NCBI RefSeq assembly: GCF_009906835.1
Contig: NZ_CP047652.1
Location: 1,302,001-1,366,000 of the forward strand
DNA length: 64,000 nt
Direction of reading: 5' to 3'
Source of the DNA: Aristophania vespae
GTDB lineage: Bacteria; Pseudomonadota; Alphaproteobacteria; Acetobacterales; Acetobacteraceae
Both the position numbers and the translations under genes were made by a program. This document shows, piece after piece, positions 37,193 through 46,838 of this stretch (position 1 is the first letter of the stretch; the number at the start of each line of letters is the position of its first letter). Below the pieces are notes generated by a model that saw nothing but the letters and a program-made list of their open reading frames with translations, had not been told where the DNA came from and made no database searches.

Positions 37193-38338
37193 GTGACTAT
37201 TAAAATCGCTATATTGAGGGAAACACTACCTGACGAACGAAGGGTAGCTATGATTCCCGCAGTTGCTGAGCGTTTGAGTAAACTTGGTGCTACGCTTGTT
37301 TTAGAACAGGGTGCTGGTGCCGCTGCGACTTATACAGACCAAGCTTATGCCAAAGCCCAGCTAACGCTAGAGCCTGATCAACACAAGCTCCTGGCAGATG
37401 CTGATATTGTTTTATCTGTACAACCACCGCCAATTGAAACCGTAAAAAAAATGAAAGCTGGCGCTCTGCTGGTTTCTTTCATTTATGCACAAGCCCATCC
37501 TGAACTTGTCAAAATATTACGCGACAATAAAATTACCACTTTTGCAATGGAGCTTGTGCCCAGAATAAGCCGTGCACAGGCTATGGATGCTCTTTCCAGC
37601 CAGGCCGCATTAGCGGGTTATTATGCACCTCTGCTTGGCAGCACCTATATGCAAAAAATTCTGCCAATGATGACCACAGCAGTAGGCTCGCTTCGTGCAG
37701 CCCGCGTTTTGGTTATGGGATTGGGTGTAGCAGGTCTGCAAGCTCTCGCAACAGCACGTCGGCTTGGAGCCATGTGTGAAGGCTATGACGTGCGCCCCGA
37801 AACGAAAGAACAGGCAGAATCTGTTGGTGCCAAATTTGTTGACACTGGAATCGATGCCCGTGGTGAAGGCGGCTATGCTCGTGAATTAACGGCAGAAGAA
37901 AAAGCCAAGGTCCGCCAGGTTCTCTCTCAGCATATCGCACAAGCTGACATGATTATCACGACCGCCGCCATCCCAGGCCGCAAAGCCCCAAGATTGATTG
38001 ATGCTGACCAACTCGCCGCCATGAAAGAAGGCTCGGTTGTAGTGGATATGGGAGCACCAAATGGCGGCAACTGTGAAGGCTCTAAATCTGGTGAAGTGGT
38101 TAAAGTCGGGCCTGTCATATTAATTGGGCCTGCTAATCTGTCTTCTTCGCTGGCGGCACAAGCCAGTGAGCTTTATGCCAAAAATATTCTTAATCTGCTG
38201 CAACAGGTTCTCAAAGATGGGGTTTTAAAACCTGATTTTGCAGATGAAGTCATTGCCGGCACAACGCTAACACATGACGGTAAAATCACGAACGCAGCTA
38301 TTCAAAAGACAATTGAAGGTTCAGGGGAGCACGCTTGA
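37193..38338 (+). CDS. pntAA: NAD(P) transhydrogenase subunit alpha, part 1 (domain I)
   Basis: 381 residues from GTG, with GGAG seven bases upstream (an overlapping ATG at 37191 runs straight into TGA). It is the soluble NAD(H)-binding domain I of the proton-translocating transhydrogenase, which uses the proton gradient to drive NADPH formation. It begins IAILRETLPDERRVAMIPAV (alanine dehydrogenase/PntA N-terminal fold) and has the Rossmann motif VLVMGLGVAGLQALATARRL and ATARRLGAMCEGYDVRPETK. As in other alphaproteobacteria, the alpha subunit is split; the membrane part pntAB follows, overlapping by four bases (ATGA). Confidence 0.95.
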   Translation: MTIKIAILRETLPDERRVAMIPAVAERLSKLGATLVLEQGAGAAATYTDQAYAKAQLTLEPDQHKLLADADIVLSVQPPPIETVKKMKAGALLVSFIYAQAHPELVKILRDNKITTFAMELVPRISRAQAMDALSSQAALAGYYAPLLGSTYMQKILPMMTTAVGSLRAARVLVMGLGVAGLQALATARRLGAMCEGYDVRPETKEQAESVGAKFVDTGIDARGEGGYARELTAEEKAKVRQVLSQHIAQADMIITTAAIPGRKAPRLIDADQLAAMKEGSVVVDMGAPNGGNCEGSKSGEVVKVGPVILIGPANLSSSLAAQASELYAKNILNLLQQVLKDGVLKPDFADEVIAGTTLTHDGKITNAAIQKTIEGSGEHA

Positions 38339-38664
38339 TGATTACCGTAACCTCTATGACATTCATTATCGCCCTCTATATCTTCATGCTAGCTGCCTTC
38401 ACGGGCTATGTGGTGATTAGCAGGGTGCCTTCTATTCTTCATACGCCTTTAATGTCGGGCTCAAACTTCATTCACGGCATTATTGTTGTTGGGGCTCTTA
38501 ATGCACTTTTTAATGCCACGACACTCCCTGCCCAAATTATTGGTTTTATCGGCGTATTTCTAGGCGCAGCAAACGTTATGGGTGGCTATGTTGTCACTGA
38601 CCGTATGTTAGCAATGTTCCGCCCAAGCCAGAAAGCAACCTCAGAGAAGAAGGACCAGCAGTAA
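38335..38664 (+). CDS. pntAB: NAD(P) transhydrogenase subunit alpha, part 2 (membrane domain IIa)
   Basis: 109 residues with three to four membrane helices. It holds the alpha-side part of the proton channel. Typical sequences are LYIFMLAAFTGYVVISRVPS, LHTPLMSGSNFIHGIIVVGA and GFIGVFLGAANVMGGYVVTD, which continues to RMLAMF. It overlaps pntAA by four bases, and pntB starts one base after its stop, so the three are one transcription unit. Confidence 0.95.
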   Translation: MMITVTSMTFIIALYIFMLAAFTGYVVISRVPSILHTPLMSGSNFIHGIIVVGALNALFNATTLPAQIIGFIGVFLGAANVMGGYVVTDRMLAMFRPSQKATSEKKDQQ

Positions 38665-38665
38665 C

Positions 38666-40080
38666 ATGTTGATAGAATATATTGTTGGTCTGAGCGGGCT
38701 TATTGCCGCAGGACTATTTATTTATGGCTTAAAAGCCATGTCCTCTCCCGTAACGGCTGTAACTGGAATTATGACAGCAGGTTACGGTATGGTTATCGTA
38801 ATTGCAGCTGCTTTCCTTAATCTTTTTCACGTTAGCCCAAGCGCACAACCGCACCTTACTGTCAATATCACTTTAGCTGTTATAGCCCTTGTTTTGGGGT
38901 GTGTATGGGCAGGTCGGGCAGGCCGCAAAGTGCAAATGACAGCCATGCCACAAATGGTTGCTCTATTTAACGGTATGGGGGTGGCTCAGCTGCCGCTCTT
39001 GCGGCAGATAGCTTGTTAGCTAATCATCCAGCTTCAGGTTTACATCTCAGCATTACCATTATTGGTGCCCTGATCGGATCAATTTCCCTCACAGGGTCTG
39101 TCATTGCCTGGGCAAAACTTGATGGCCGCATTAATAAGCCCTTACGTTTTACTGGCCAACGCATTTTTAATGGTTTGATATTCCTGGCCGCTTTAGTGCT
39201 CGGTGGTCTTGCCGTTATGAATTACGGCACCCCAGCTGGTATATTGCCGATCATTCTCTTCTTTGCTGCTGCTTTGGTATTTGGTGTCTGCATGACACTT
39301 CCTATTGGCGGCGCAGATATGCCAGTGGTGATCTCGCTCTATAATGCCTTTACGGGTCTTGCTGTTGGCCTTGAGGGCTATGTAACAGACGATCCTGCCC
39401 TGATGATCGCTGGTATGGTCGTTGGCTCAGCTGGTACATTGCTCACCGTTTTAATGGCTAAGGCAATGAACCGTTCACTAACCAATGTGCTGTTTAGTAA
39501 CTTTGGTGATGCATCAGGTTCTTCTAAAGGCCCAGAGGGTGAAATGAAATCCGTTGAGCCAGGTGATGCTGCAACCTCGATGAAATATTCATCCAGCGTG
39601 ATTATTGTTCCCGGATATGGTTTGGCAGTTGCACAGGCTCAGCAAAAATTATTCGAATTTGTCAAAATCCTTATGGCAGATGGCATCGATGTTAAATTTG
39701 CTATGCATCCTGTTGCTGGTCGTATGCCAGGCCATATGAACGTGCTTCTTGCCGAAGCCGGCGTTCCTTATGACATGATCTATGACATGGATGACATTAA
39801 TGAGAATTTCGCATCGACTGATGTTGCTCTCATTATTGGTGCTAATGACGTCGTTAACCCAGAAGCACTGACCGACAAATCCTCTCCTATTTACGGTATG
39901 CCAATCCTGAATGCTTACAAAGCTCATCAGGTATTTGTCATCAAACGTGGTGCGGGAACGGGTTATTCAGGTGTGCAAAACCCCCTCTTTTTCCAAGAGA
40001 ATACCACCATGGTTTATGGTGACGCCCAAGGCGTGCTCTCTAAAATGGTTGAAGCTGTTAAGGCCCTTGGCAACGCTTAA
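38666..40080 (+). CDS. pntB: NAD(P) transhydrogenase subunit beta, interrupted by a one-base frameshift
   Basis: PntB carries membrane domain II and the NADP(H)-binding domain III. The first frame encodes helices up to MTAMPQMVALFNGMG and then derails to a stop at 39019; the frame from about 38981 to 40080 continues correctly with DSLLANHPASGLHLSI. Adding one G to GGGGG at 38977-38981 restores NGMGGGSAALAADSLLANHP and a protein of about 471 residues, the usual size. Domain III shows VIIVPGYGLAVAQAQQKLFE and VKFAMHPVAGRMPGHMNVLL. The other two subunits are intact, so a sequence error is the likely cause. A terminator follows at 40099. Confidence 0.95.
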
Positions 40081-40098
40081 CTGTTAAAAACTTACTGC

Positions 40099-40133
40099 AA
40101 AAAAGGGTGTTACTTTTTGTATCACCCTTTTTT
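40099..40133 (+). terminator. Rho-independent terminator of the pnt operon
   Basis: Stem AAAAAGGGTG / TCACCCTTTTT (one mispaired G-T) with a loop of about 12 bases, ending in T's, about 18 bases after the pntB stop. Confidence 0.87.
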
Positions 40134-40459
40134 GATTCATTTTTAAAATATATAATATTTATAATAACAATCTGCTATGTTATAATGTTACCAGGGTAAA
40201 TATAAACTAAATTATGTAAAATACTTATAGATAATTTGTATTAATCATATATATTATATTTATAAAGAAATTATTTTATTTTAATTATATTAAATTTCCC
40301 GGAAATAATTTCAAAATAAAATAACCTAATATATCTCTCAATCTTGAAAATTATGATCACGCCACTTAGATCTATAAGAATAAGGATATACTGAAAGCGT
40401 TTATAGTCTACTTAACGGCTCAGTAACTTCAAAATCCACCAAAAGAAAGGATTATTTCC
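40134..40459. other. AT-rich intergenic region before the aldehyde dehydrogenase gene
   Basis: 326 bases of strongly AT-rich DNA with TA-rich runs and no credible reading frame. It must contain the promoter of the aldehyde dehydrogenase gene; GAAAGGA lies at 40443-40449, about ten bases before the ATG. I see no clear operator or second gene. Confidence 0.55.
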
Positions 40460-41851
40460 ATGTCTTATGCAACGATAAACCCCTTTACAGAAGAACAGCT
40501 CAAGAGCTTTCCTAATGCAACATCTGACGAAATTGCAGCAGCACTTGATAAGGGTCATTCTGCCTATAAGAAATGGAAAAAAACATCTTTCGCAAAACGC
40601 GCCCTAATTATGCAAAAAGCCGCAGACCTGCTGCGTGAGCAATTAGATGATTATGCAAAAATCATCACGTTAGAAATGGGCAAATTATACGCAGAGGCCA
40701 AAGCAGAAACGCTTTTGGCAGCAGAAATTTTTGAATATTACGCTGTTCATGCAGAGCACCAATTAGCACCTCAGATTTTGCCTGTTGCTTCATGTAAAGG
40801 GAGCCGGGCTAAAATCGTTTATGAGCCGCAAGGTATATTATTTGCCGTTGAGCCTTGGAATTTCCCTTACTACCAAGTAGCCCGGATTATTGCACCACAA
40901 CTATCTGCTGGTAATGTCGTTTTGCTTAAGCATGCAGGTAATGTACCTCAATGTGCCGAAGCCATGGAAAAGCTCATGCATGAGGCTGGCTTAGAAGATG
41001 GCGCTTTTCAAAATTTATTTCCTACACATGATCAGATAGCGGAAATTATTGCTGATCCGCGTGTCTGTGGTGTTGCTCTGACGGGTTCCGAGAAGGCTGG
41101 TGCCATCGTTGCCTCGCAAGCAGGGCAGGCCCTTAAAAAATGTACAATGGAACTAGGCGGAGCAGATGCCTTTATTGTTCTTAATGATGCAGATGTTGAA
41201 AAGGCAGCGAAATGGGCTGTTTATGGCCGCCATTGGAATGCCGGGCAAGTTTGTGTCAGCGCAAAACGCATTATTGTTGAAGATGGCGTTTATGATAAAT
41301 TCGTCGAGCTTTACCGCAAAGGGGTAAAAGAACTCCGTATGGGTGACCCTATGGACAGCTCAACGACCCTGGCTCCCCTCTCCTCTCGCAATGCCGCTGA
41401 AAGCCTGAAACGTCAGGTGAAAGAAGCCGTTGAAAAAGGGGCAAAAGCTGAAGAGATTGCCCTTGATCTCCCAGGTAAAGGTTATTTTGTACGTCCTGTT
41501 ATTCTTACGAATTTGGAAAAAGATAACCCAGCACGTCAATGGGAGTTCTTTGGACCAGTTACATCACTTTTCCGCGCAAAGGATGCAGCTCATGCGATCG
41601 AAATCGCCAATGACTCACCTTATGGTTTAGGTGGATCAATCTTTACAAAAGACGAACAAAAAGGAGCGGAATTAGCCCGCCAGATCGAAACTGGCATGGT
41701 TTATATTAACCATCCCACAATGGTTAAAGCCGACCTACCTTTTGGCGGTGTAAAGCGCTCTGGTTTTGGGCGTGAATTGCTTGAACTGGGCCTAAAGGAA
41801 TTTGTTAATGCGAAGCTAATTGGTATTGCCGATATTGATTCGCCTTTTTAA
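40460..41851 (+). CDS. NAD(P)-dependent aldehyde dehydrogenase, succinate-semialdehyde dehydrogenase-like (Sad/GabD group)
   Basis: 463 residues, a soluble ALDH-superfamily enzyme. The hallmark parts are VEPWNFPYYQVARIIAPQLS (NAD-binding start), TGSEKAGAIVASQAG (cofactor motif), the general-base region CTMELGGADAFIVL with the glutamate, and the nucleophile in HWNAGQVCVSAKRI. EMGKLYAEAKAE and the C-terminal LPFGGVKRSGFGREL are typical of the short succinate-semialdehyde dehydrogenases such as E. coli Sad (YneI). The substrate is inferred from family; other short-chain aldehydes are possible. It stands alone with its own terminator. Confidence 0.85.
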   Translation: MSYATINPFTEEQLKSFPNATSDEIAAALDKGHSAYKKWKKTSFAKRALIMQKAADLLREQLDDYAKIITLEMGKLYAEAKAETLLAAEIFEYYAVHAEHQLAPQILPVASCKGSRAKIVYEPQGILFAVEPWNFPYYQVARIIAPQLSAGNVVLLKHAGNVPQCAEAMEKLMHEAGLEDGAFQNLFPTHDQIAEIIADPRVCGVALTGSEKAGAIVASQAGQALKKCTMELGGADAFIVLNDADVEKAAKWAVYGRHWNAGQVCVSAKRIIVEDGVYDKFVELYRKGVKELRMGDPMDSSTTLAPLSSRNAAESLKRQVKEAVEKGAKAEEIALDLPGKGYFVRPVILTNLEKDNPARQWEFFGPVTSLFRAKDAAHAIEIANDSPYGLGGSIFTKDEQKGAELARQIETGMVYINHPTMVKADLPFGGVKRSGFGRELLELGLKEFVNAKLIGIADIDSPF

Positions 41852-41888
41852 CATAATCTGACGCGATCATATTGATTTTATAAAAAGA

Positions 41889-41917
41889 GCGGGAAGCCAA
41901 CACTTCCCGCTTTTTTT
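41889..41917 (+). terminator. Rho-independent terminator after the aldehyde dehydrogenase gene
   Basis: Perfect eight-base stem GCGGGAAG / CTTCCCGC, six-base loop, seven T; the upstream A run lets it also serve convergent upp. Confidence 0.92.
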
Positions 41918-41947
41918 ATGAAAAGTTTAGTCAAAAATAACGGTTAA

Positions 41948-42580
41948 TTAAGTGCCGTAAAACCTGTCTCCAGCATCCCCCAAACCTGGCACAATATAAC
42001 TTTTCTGGTCGAGCCCTTCATCAATAGAGCATGTAATAATACGCACATCAGGATGCGCTTCAGATAAGGCTTTCACACCTTCTGGAGCTGCGACGAGACA
42101 GGCAAAAATCAGTTCTTTCACACCTGCTTTTTTTATACGATGAATTGCTGCTATGGCAGAATGCCCTGTTGCCAGCATAGGGTCGAGCACGATGCAAAGC
42201 TTTTTTTCTAGTTTATCGGGGGCTTTAAAGTAATATTCCTGTGCCTCTAGCGTACTATGATGACGCTGCACCACAATATGCCCTACTGAAGCAGTAGGCA
42301 CAAAATCCAGCATACCAGCCAAGAGTGCATTACCCGCCCGTAAAATAGGCATAAAACAAAGTGTGTCATCTTCCAATTTTTTCGCAACACAAATTGTTCC
42401 GTCAGGAAGTGTAATGCGTTTTTCTTTAAGTGATAGCTCTTTTGTTGCTTCATAAGCCAAAAGTACACTTAATTCTCGAACAATGGCCCGAAATTCAACA
42501 ATAGGCAAAGAACGATCACGCAAAAAAGACAACTTATGATGCACGAGAGGATGGTCAATAATCTGCACATTTCGCAGCAT
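41948..42580 (-). CDS. upp: Uracil phosphoribosyltransferase
   Basis: 210 residues from ATG at 42580 (MLRNVQIIDHPLVHHKLSFL); a TTG at 42610 would add ten residues with no match to the family. It salvages uracil with PRPP to UMP in the cytosol. The PRPP-binding loop is CIVLDPMLATGHSAIAAI, an upstream conserved part is CFMPILRAGNALLAGML, and the C-terminus has IPGLGDAGDRFYG-type sequence (VPGLGDAGDRFYGT), which binds uracil. It is convergent with the aldehyde dehydrogenase gene and has a weak Shine-Dalgarno. Confidence 0.95.
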   Translation of the reverse strand: MLRNVQIIDHPLVHHKLSFLRDRSLPIVEFRAIVRELSVLLAYEATKELSLKEKRITLPDGTICVAKKLEDDTLCFMPILRAGNALLAGMLDFVPTASVGHIVVQRHHSTLEAQEYYFKAPDKLEKKLCIVLDPMLATGHSAIAAIHRIKKAGVKELIFACLVAAPEGVKALSEAHPDVRIITCSIDEGLDQKSYIVPGLGDAGDRFYGT

Positions 42581-42672
42581 GTTGAGTGTCTTTCTTACAT
42601 GTAAAATCAAATATCGGGATTATTTAGCAAAAAAACTCATCACAACCCTATAGTTAATTTTGCTTTACTACT

Positions 42673-43251
42673 TTACCCCTCTTTTGGATGTGAAGGTGTT
42701 GGCAAAATAAACTCATAAAAAGCCAAATCTAACCAACGACCAAATTTATACCCCACCTGATGAAGAGTGCCTGCATGTTTGAACCCTAAGCTTTCATGTA
42801 ATTTGATGCTACATTCATTGCTGGCGTCAATTCCACCAATCAAAGAATGAATATCATTTTCCTGAGCCGTCTGGACAAGCTTTTGCAGAATGGCACGGCC
42901 AAGCCCTCTTTTACGGGCTTCTTTTTTTACATAGACTGAATGCTCAACACTATATTTATAAGCAGGCCATGCTCTAAAATTTCCATAAGTGCCAAAAGCA
43001 ACTAATTCACCCTGACTATCCTCTATGCCAATAACAGGAAAATTGTTCTTTTCTTTGGAAATAAACCACCAGACCATACTTTCAAGCGATCTTGGCTTAT
43101 AGTCATATAAGGCTGTCGAATTAATAATTGCCTCATTTAATATATCAACTATAGCTTTAGCGTGGCGCTCCAAGGTACAATTTACGAATTTATAGTCAGG
43201 TAGCTGATCTTTTACATCTGGCGAAATTTTCTGTTCCGGATTCTTAATCAT
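42673..43251 (-). CDS. GNAT-family N-acetyltransferase (phosphinothricin/MnaT-like)
   Basis: 192 residues. The fold and motifs match the small GNAT enzymes that acetylate amino-acid-like substrates (Pat/Bar, YncA/MnaT): ILNEAIINSTALYDYKPRSL near residue 40, the acetyl-CoA loop VKKEARKRGLGRAILQKLVQ (R/Q-x-x-G-x-G/A), and a closing GGIDASNECSIKLHESLGF. The natural substrate cannot be told; methionine sulfoximine or phosphinothricin detoxification is known for relatives. It lies 28 bases downstream of msrB on the same strand and probably shares its transcript. A 30-residue polar N-terminal extension precedes the domain. Confidence 0.82.
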   Translation of the reverse strand: MIKNPEQKISPDVKDQLPDYKFVNCTLERHAKAIVDILNEAIINSTALYDYKPRSLESMVWWFISKEKNNFPVIGIEDSQGELVAFGTYGNFRAWPAYKYSVEHSVYVKKEARKRGLGRAILQKLVQTAQENDIHSLIGGIDASNECSIKLHESLGFKHAGTLHQVGYKFGRWLDLAFYEFILPTPSHPKEG

Positions 43252-43278
43252 AAAAAAAATCCTCTTAATAAAACGGGA

Positions 43279-43689
43279 CTAGGCTTCTTTCTTATCTTCA
43301 GGACGAAAATCCAAAGCGAGACCGTTAATGCAGTACCGTAACCCCGTTGGATTAGGACCATCAGGGAAAACATGGCCCAAATGGCCTTTGCAGTTTGAGC
43401 AATGAACCTCAATACGCTTCATGCCTAAACTATTATCTTCAGTCAGACCGACTGACGCCTTTTCGATATCAAAAAATGAAGGCCACCCTGAGCCACTTTC
43501 ATATTTTGTGTCAGATGAAAAAAGAGCCTGTCCACAGCGGGCACAATGATAAGTCCCTTTGCGCTTTTCATAATTAAGCGGGCTTGACCCCGGTGCCTCT
43601 GTGCCACAATGAGACAAAATATGGTTTTGCTCAGCGCTCAGGGGCTGAAAACCGGAATTTTGGTCCTTCGGATCCTTTTTATGAGACAT
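43279..43689 (-). CDS. msrB: Peptide-methionine (R)-S-oxide reductase MsrB
   Basis: 136 residues. It reduces the R form of methionine sulfoxide in proteins. Two CxxC pairs bind zinc (CARCGQALF and CSNCKGHLGHVFPDGP), GSGWPSFFD is the substrate pocket, and the catalytic cysteine is in LRYCINGLALDF. A recycling cysteine of the usual position is not obvious, so regeneration may differ. The N-terminal HILSHCGTEAPGSSPL is ordinary for the family. No signal peptide, so cytosolic. It is upstream of the GNAT gene. Confidence 0.95.
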   Translation of the reverse strand: MSHKKDPKDQNSGFQPLSAEQNHILSHCGTEAPGSSPLNYEKRKGTYHCARCGQALFSSDTKYESGSGWPSFFDIEKASVGLTEDNSLGMKRIEVHCSNCKGHLGHVFPDGPNPTGLRYCINGLALDFRPEDKKEA

Positions 43690-43895
43690 AAAAATACCTA
43701 TCTTGATTGAGTGATGATTTTCATAATAGGCTTAACATCTATGAAAAATAATTAAGGTCCAAGCTTTTAAAGAGGTGATATAATCACTTTTGAAGTGATC
43801 GATTTTAAAAACATTATAAGATAAAATCTCACAATTCTTATAAGGGAAATGTAAATTTTACCCTTTATTTTATAAATGACGGCAGGAGCGGTTCT

Positions 43896-45433
43896 ATGTC
43901 TAAGTCTACAACACCTCGCCCCGTTATGTTGGCTATTCTTGATGGCTTTGGTTGGCGTGAAGATCAGTCAGATAACGCTGTTAGATTAGCAAAAATGCCC
44001 AATTTCAATAAATTATGGGCTGGTCATCCCCATAGCTTTCTCCAAGCTAGTGGAGAAGATGTCGGTCTTCCAGCAGGACAAATAGGCAACTCAGAAGTGG
44101 GGCATCTTAATATTGGTGCAGGCCGCGTGGTCATGCAGGAATTACCGCGCATCACCCACGCCTGTAATGATGGCTCACTGGCCAAAAACTCCGTTTTAAA
44201 TGGCTTTATAGACGCTTTAAAACGTACTGGTGGAACCTGCCACTTAATGGGACTTGCCTCTAAAGGTGGCGTACATTCTCATCAGGACCATATTGTTGCT
44301 TTAGCCAAAATTGTTAATGATGCCGGCATTAAGGTTAAGCTCCACCTCTTTACTGACGGGCGTGACGTTCCTCCTAAATCAGGTGAAGAAACCCTACCTG
44401 AGCTCCTTAAGGCCCTTCCTGAAGGTGTAGATGTTGCAACTGTCAGTGGCCGTTATTATGCAATGGACCGCGATAATCGTTGGGACCGCGTGCAAAAAGC
44501 CTTTGACGCGATTCGTTACGGCAAAGGCCCCAAATTTGCTGACCCAACAGCGGTTATTAAAGACCAATATGCAAAAGACGATCGTGGTGATGAATTTGTA
44601 ATTCCTGCTGTCATTGGCAATTATGACGGCATGAAAGACGGAGATGCTATCCTTTCGGCAAATTTCCGTGCTGACCGTATCCGCCAAATTCTGAATGCCT
44701 TTATCCTCCCTGAATTTAATGGTTTCGACCGCGGCACACGCCTGGAGCTAGCCGGGGTCTGCACAATGACCCATTATTCAGATACACTTTCGCCTTATGT
44801 GACGATCCTTTTCCCCGCGGAAACTCTTAAAGACCTTTTGGGTGAAGTTGTATCAGCTGCAGGGTTGCAACAAATCAGGATGGCTGAAACTGAGAAATAC
44901 CCTCACGTTACATATTTCTTTAATGGTGGGCAGGAAGTTAAACTCCCTGGAGAAGACCGCATTTTGGTTTCCTCTCCTAAAGTAGCCACTTATGACCTAC
45001 AGCCTGAAATGTCTTCTGTAGAGCTGACTGACCGCGCTGTCGAAGCCATTTCTTCTAGCAAATATGACATGGTCATCCTTAACTTTGCCAATCCAGATAT
45101 GGTAGGTCATACAGGATCATTAGAAGCAGCCATTAAAGCTGTCGAGGCTGTTGATACAGGCTTAGGCCGCATTGCTGACGCTATTGAAAAAGCTGGCGGT
45201 ATCCTGTTGGTTACGGCGGACCATGGTAATTGTGAGACCATGAAAAACCCAGAGACCGGGGGCCTCACACAGCTCATACGATCAATAAGGTGCCTTTCAT
45301 TCTTGCTTATTCCAAAGAGAATGTAGCGGTACATGATGGCCGTCTTGCTGATCTGGCACCAACAATCCTGCATTTAATGGGGCTTAAAAAACCAGCTGCC
45401 ATGACAGGTAAATCGCTGATTGATAAAGCGTAA
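43896..45433 (+). CDS. gpmI: 2,3-bisphosphoglycerate-independent phosphoglycerate mutase, interrupted by a one-base frameshift
   Basis: Interconverts 3- and 2-phosphoglycerate in glycolysis and gluconeogenesis using two Mn ions. AGGAG lies seven bases before the ATG. The phosphatase domain begins [20 protein letters not shown], and the phosphoserine nucleophile is in [20 protein letters not shown]. The transferase domain has [14 protein letters not shown] and [14 protein letters not shown]. Late in the gene [19 protein letters not shown] derails. Adding one G to GGGGG at 45258-45262 continues as [20 protein letters not shown] and ends SLIDKA at 45433, for about 512 residues, the usual size. 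As written, a false stop occurs at 45326. Its end overlaps the next start by 14 bases. Confidence 0.95.
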
Positions 45434-46706
45434 GTCTATTTTACATCCATTGCTGAAATGGGGGCTGAGAGGTATATGCCTCTCAGCCATATTACTATTT
45501 TCCCTTCCCCTTTTTATGGGAATGCAGGCCGCTGCCCTCACTGAGAGAGAAGCCCTGCAACAAGCGAAAAAATCTCGCCTGGAATTACAAAAAAGCCTTC
45601 AGACGCAATTAACAGCTTTAAAAGCGCAAGAAGCGCAAATGCATAAAGCGGCCTCAAAAGCAAAAATAAGCGCCCGCCAGTTACGCATTTTTAGAAATAA
45701 ACAACGCAGTTTAGAAACCGCACTCGCACACACAAAATCAACCCTGGATGCTTTGAATCACAGACAAGAGCAGCTTGATAAGGGTGAAGCCTATGTAGAA
45801 GAAAAGCAGAAAAATAATGCTTTAAATATAGCGCGCGCTCTCCCTGCCGCAGAGAATTTGCGGAAATCTGGTGAACTCACTCTTCTTCTTCCTCCAAAAG
45901 GGAATGAAGATAATCTGCTTGCACAATCTCTATTAAAAGCACGTTTAACTTTTGCTCAAAGACAGGCTGAACAACTTCTTGTCGCGCAAAATTCTCTTCA
46001 TCATCGACAAGAGACGCTTGATCAGCAGGCCGAGCATTTAGAACAGCAACGGCTTAATCAACAAAAACGCAAAACGCTTACTGAAAAACGAACCAAAGAG
46101 GCTCTTTTAAAAAGCAAAGCAGATCAACAAGCTTACATTCAAGCTCAAAACAAGCTCAAACAAGCGCGCAAAAATATGCGTGATCTGACAAATAAAATCG
46201 AACTTATTGCCAAAAAAGAAGCTCAGGCCAGACGACGCCTGCAACAAGAAGCACGACGTTTGGCAAGACGCCACCAGCTCGCTAAAGCACGTAAAATGCA
46301 GGCTGCTGCTCGTGCCTTGAGTGGGGGTAAAGGCATTACAAAAGGCCAGGGCTTTACCCCGGTACAAGGCACACTCATAAAGAGATGGCATCAAAAAACA
46401 GAAGCGGGGCCAGCAACTGGTCTAACATATAAAGTTACAAATGCCGCAAATGTCATTGCCCCTTGTAACGGACGACTTCTTTATTCAGGGCCTTTTCGCT
46501 CATTTGGACAAATGGTTATTTTAGATTGCGGTCGTAAACAGCGCTTTGTCCTTGCTGGGTTTGGTCAAATTACAGCATCATCTGGGCAACATATCAAACG
46601 GGGAAGCTCTTTAGGGCATATGCCAAGTAGTGGAGGAGAACTATTTGTTCAGCTTCGCCATGGCGTGCAAATCATTAATCCCATGCCTTTCCTGAAAGGC
46701 TCATAA
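45420..46706 (+). CDS. EnvC-like murein hydrolase activator (coiled coil plus LytM/M23 domain)
   Basis: 428 residues from TTG, overlapping the gpmI end. A signal-anchor is at about 15-38 ([18 protein letters not shown]). Residues about 40-275 are two long coiled coils rich in Q, K, A and L. Residues about 310-425 are a LytM-like domain ([20 protein letters not shown]), but the metal ligands HxxxD and HxH of active M23 peptidases are not visible; ELFVQLRHG stands where HxH would be. By analogy with E. coli EnvC, it probably activates amidases at the septum and does not cut itself. The gpmI-envC-ctpA order is common in alphaproteobacteria. The exact start is less sure. Confidence 0.85.
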   Translation: MIKRKSILHPLLKWGLRGICLSAILLFSLPLFMGMQAAALTEREALQQAKKSRLELQKSLQTQLTALKAQEAQMHKAASKAKISARQLRIFRNKQRSLETALAHTKSTLDALNHRQEQLDKGEAYVEEKQKNNALNIARALPAAENLRKSGELTLLLPPKGNEDNLLAQSLLKARLTFAQRQAEQLLVAQNSLHHRQETLDQQAEHLEQQRLNQQKRKTLTEKRTKEALLKSKADQQAYIQAQNKLKQARKNMRDLTNKIELIAKKEAQARRRLQQEARRLARRHQLAKARKMQAAARALSGGKGITKGQGFTPVQGTLIKRWHQKTEAGPATGLTYKVTNAANVIAPCNGRLLYSGPFRSFGQMVILDCGRKQRFVLAGFGQITASSGQHIKRGSSLGHMPSSGGELFVQLRHGVQIINPMPFLKGS

Positions 46707-46838
46707 AGTTCAAGAGTTTATTTAGAATAACCCTTGGAGCAGAGACGTAAAAAATGTAAGCTGCTCAGCTGTGATTATTTTAATCCCGGCCCTGATTTTT
46801 AGAACTAGCCCTCCCAATCCCGTGAGGATGACGACCAT

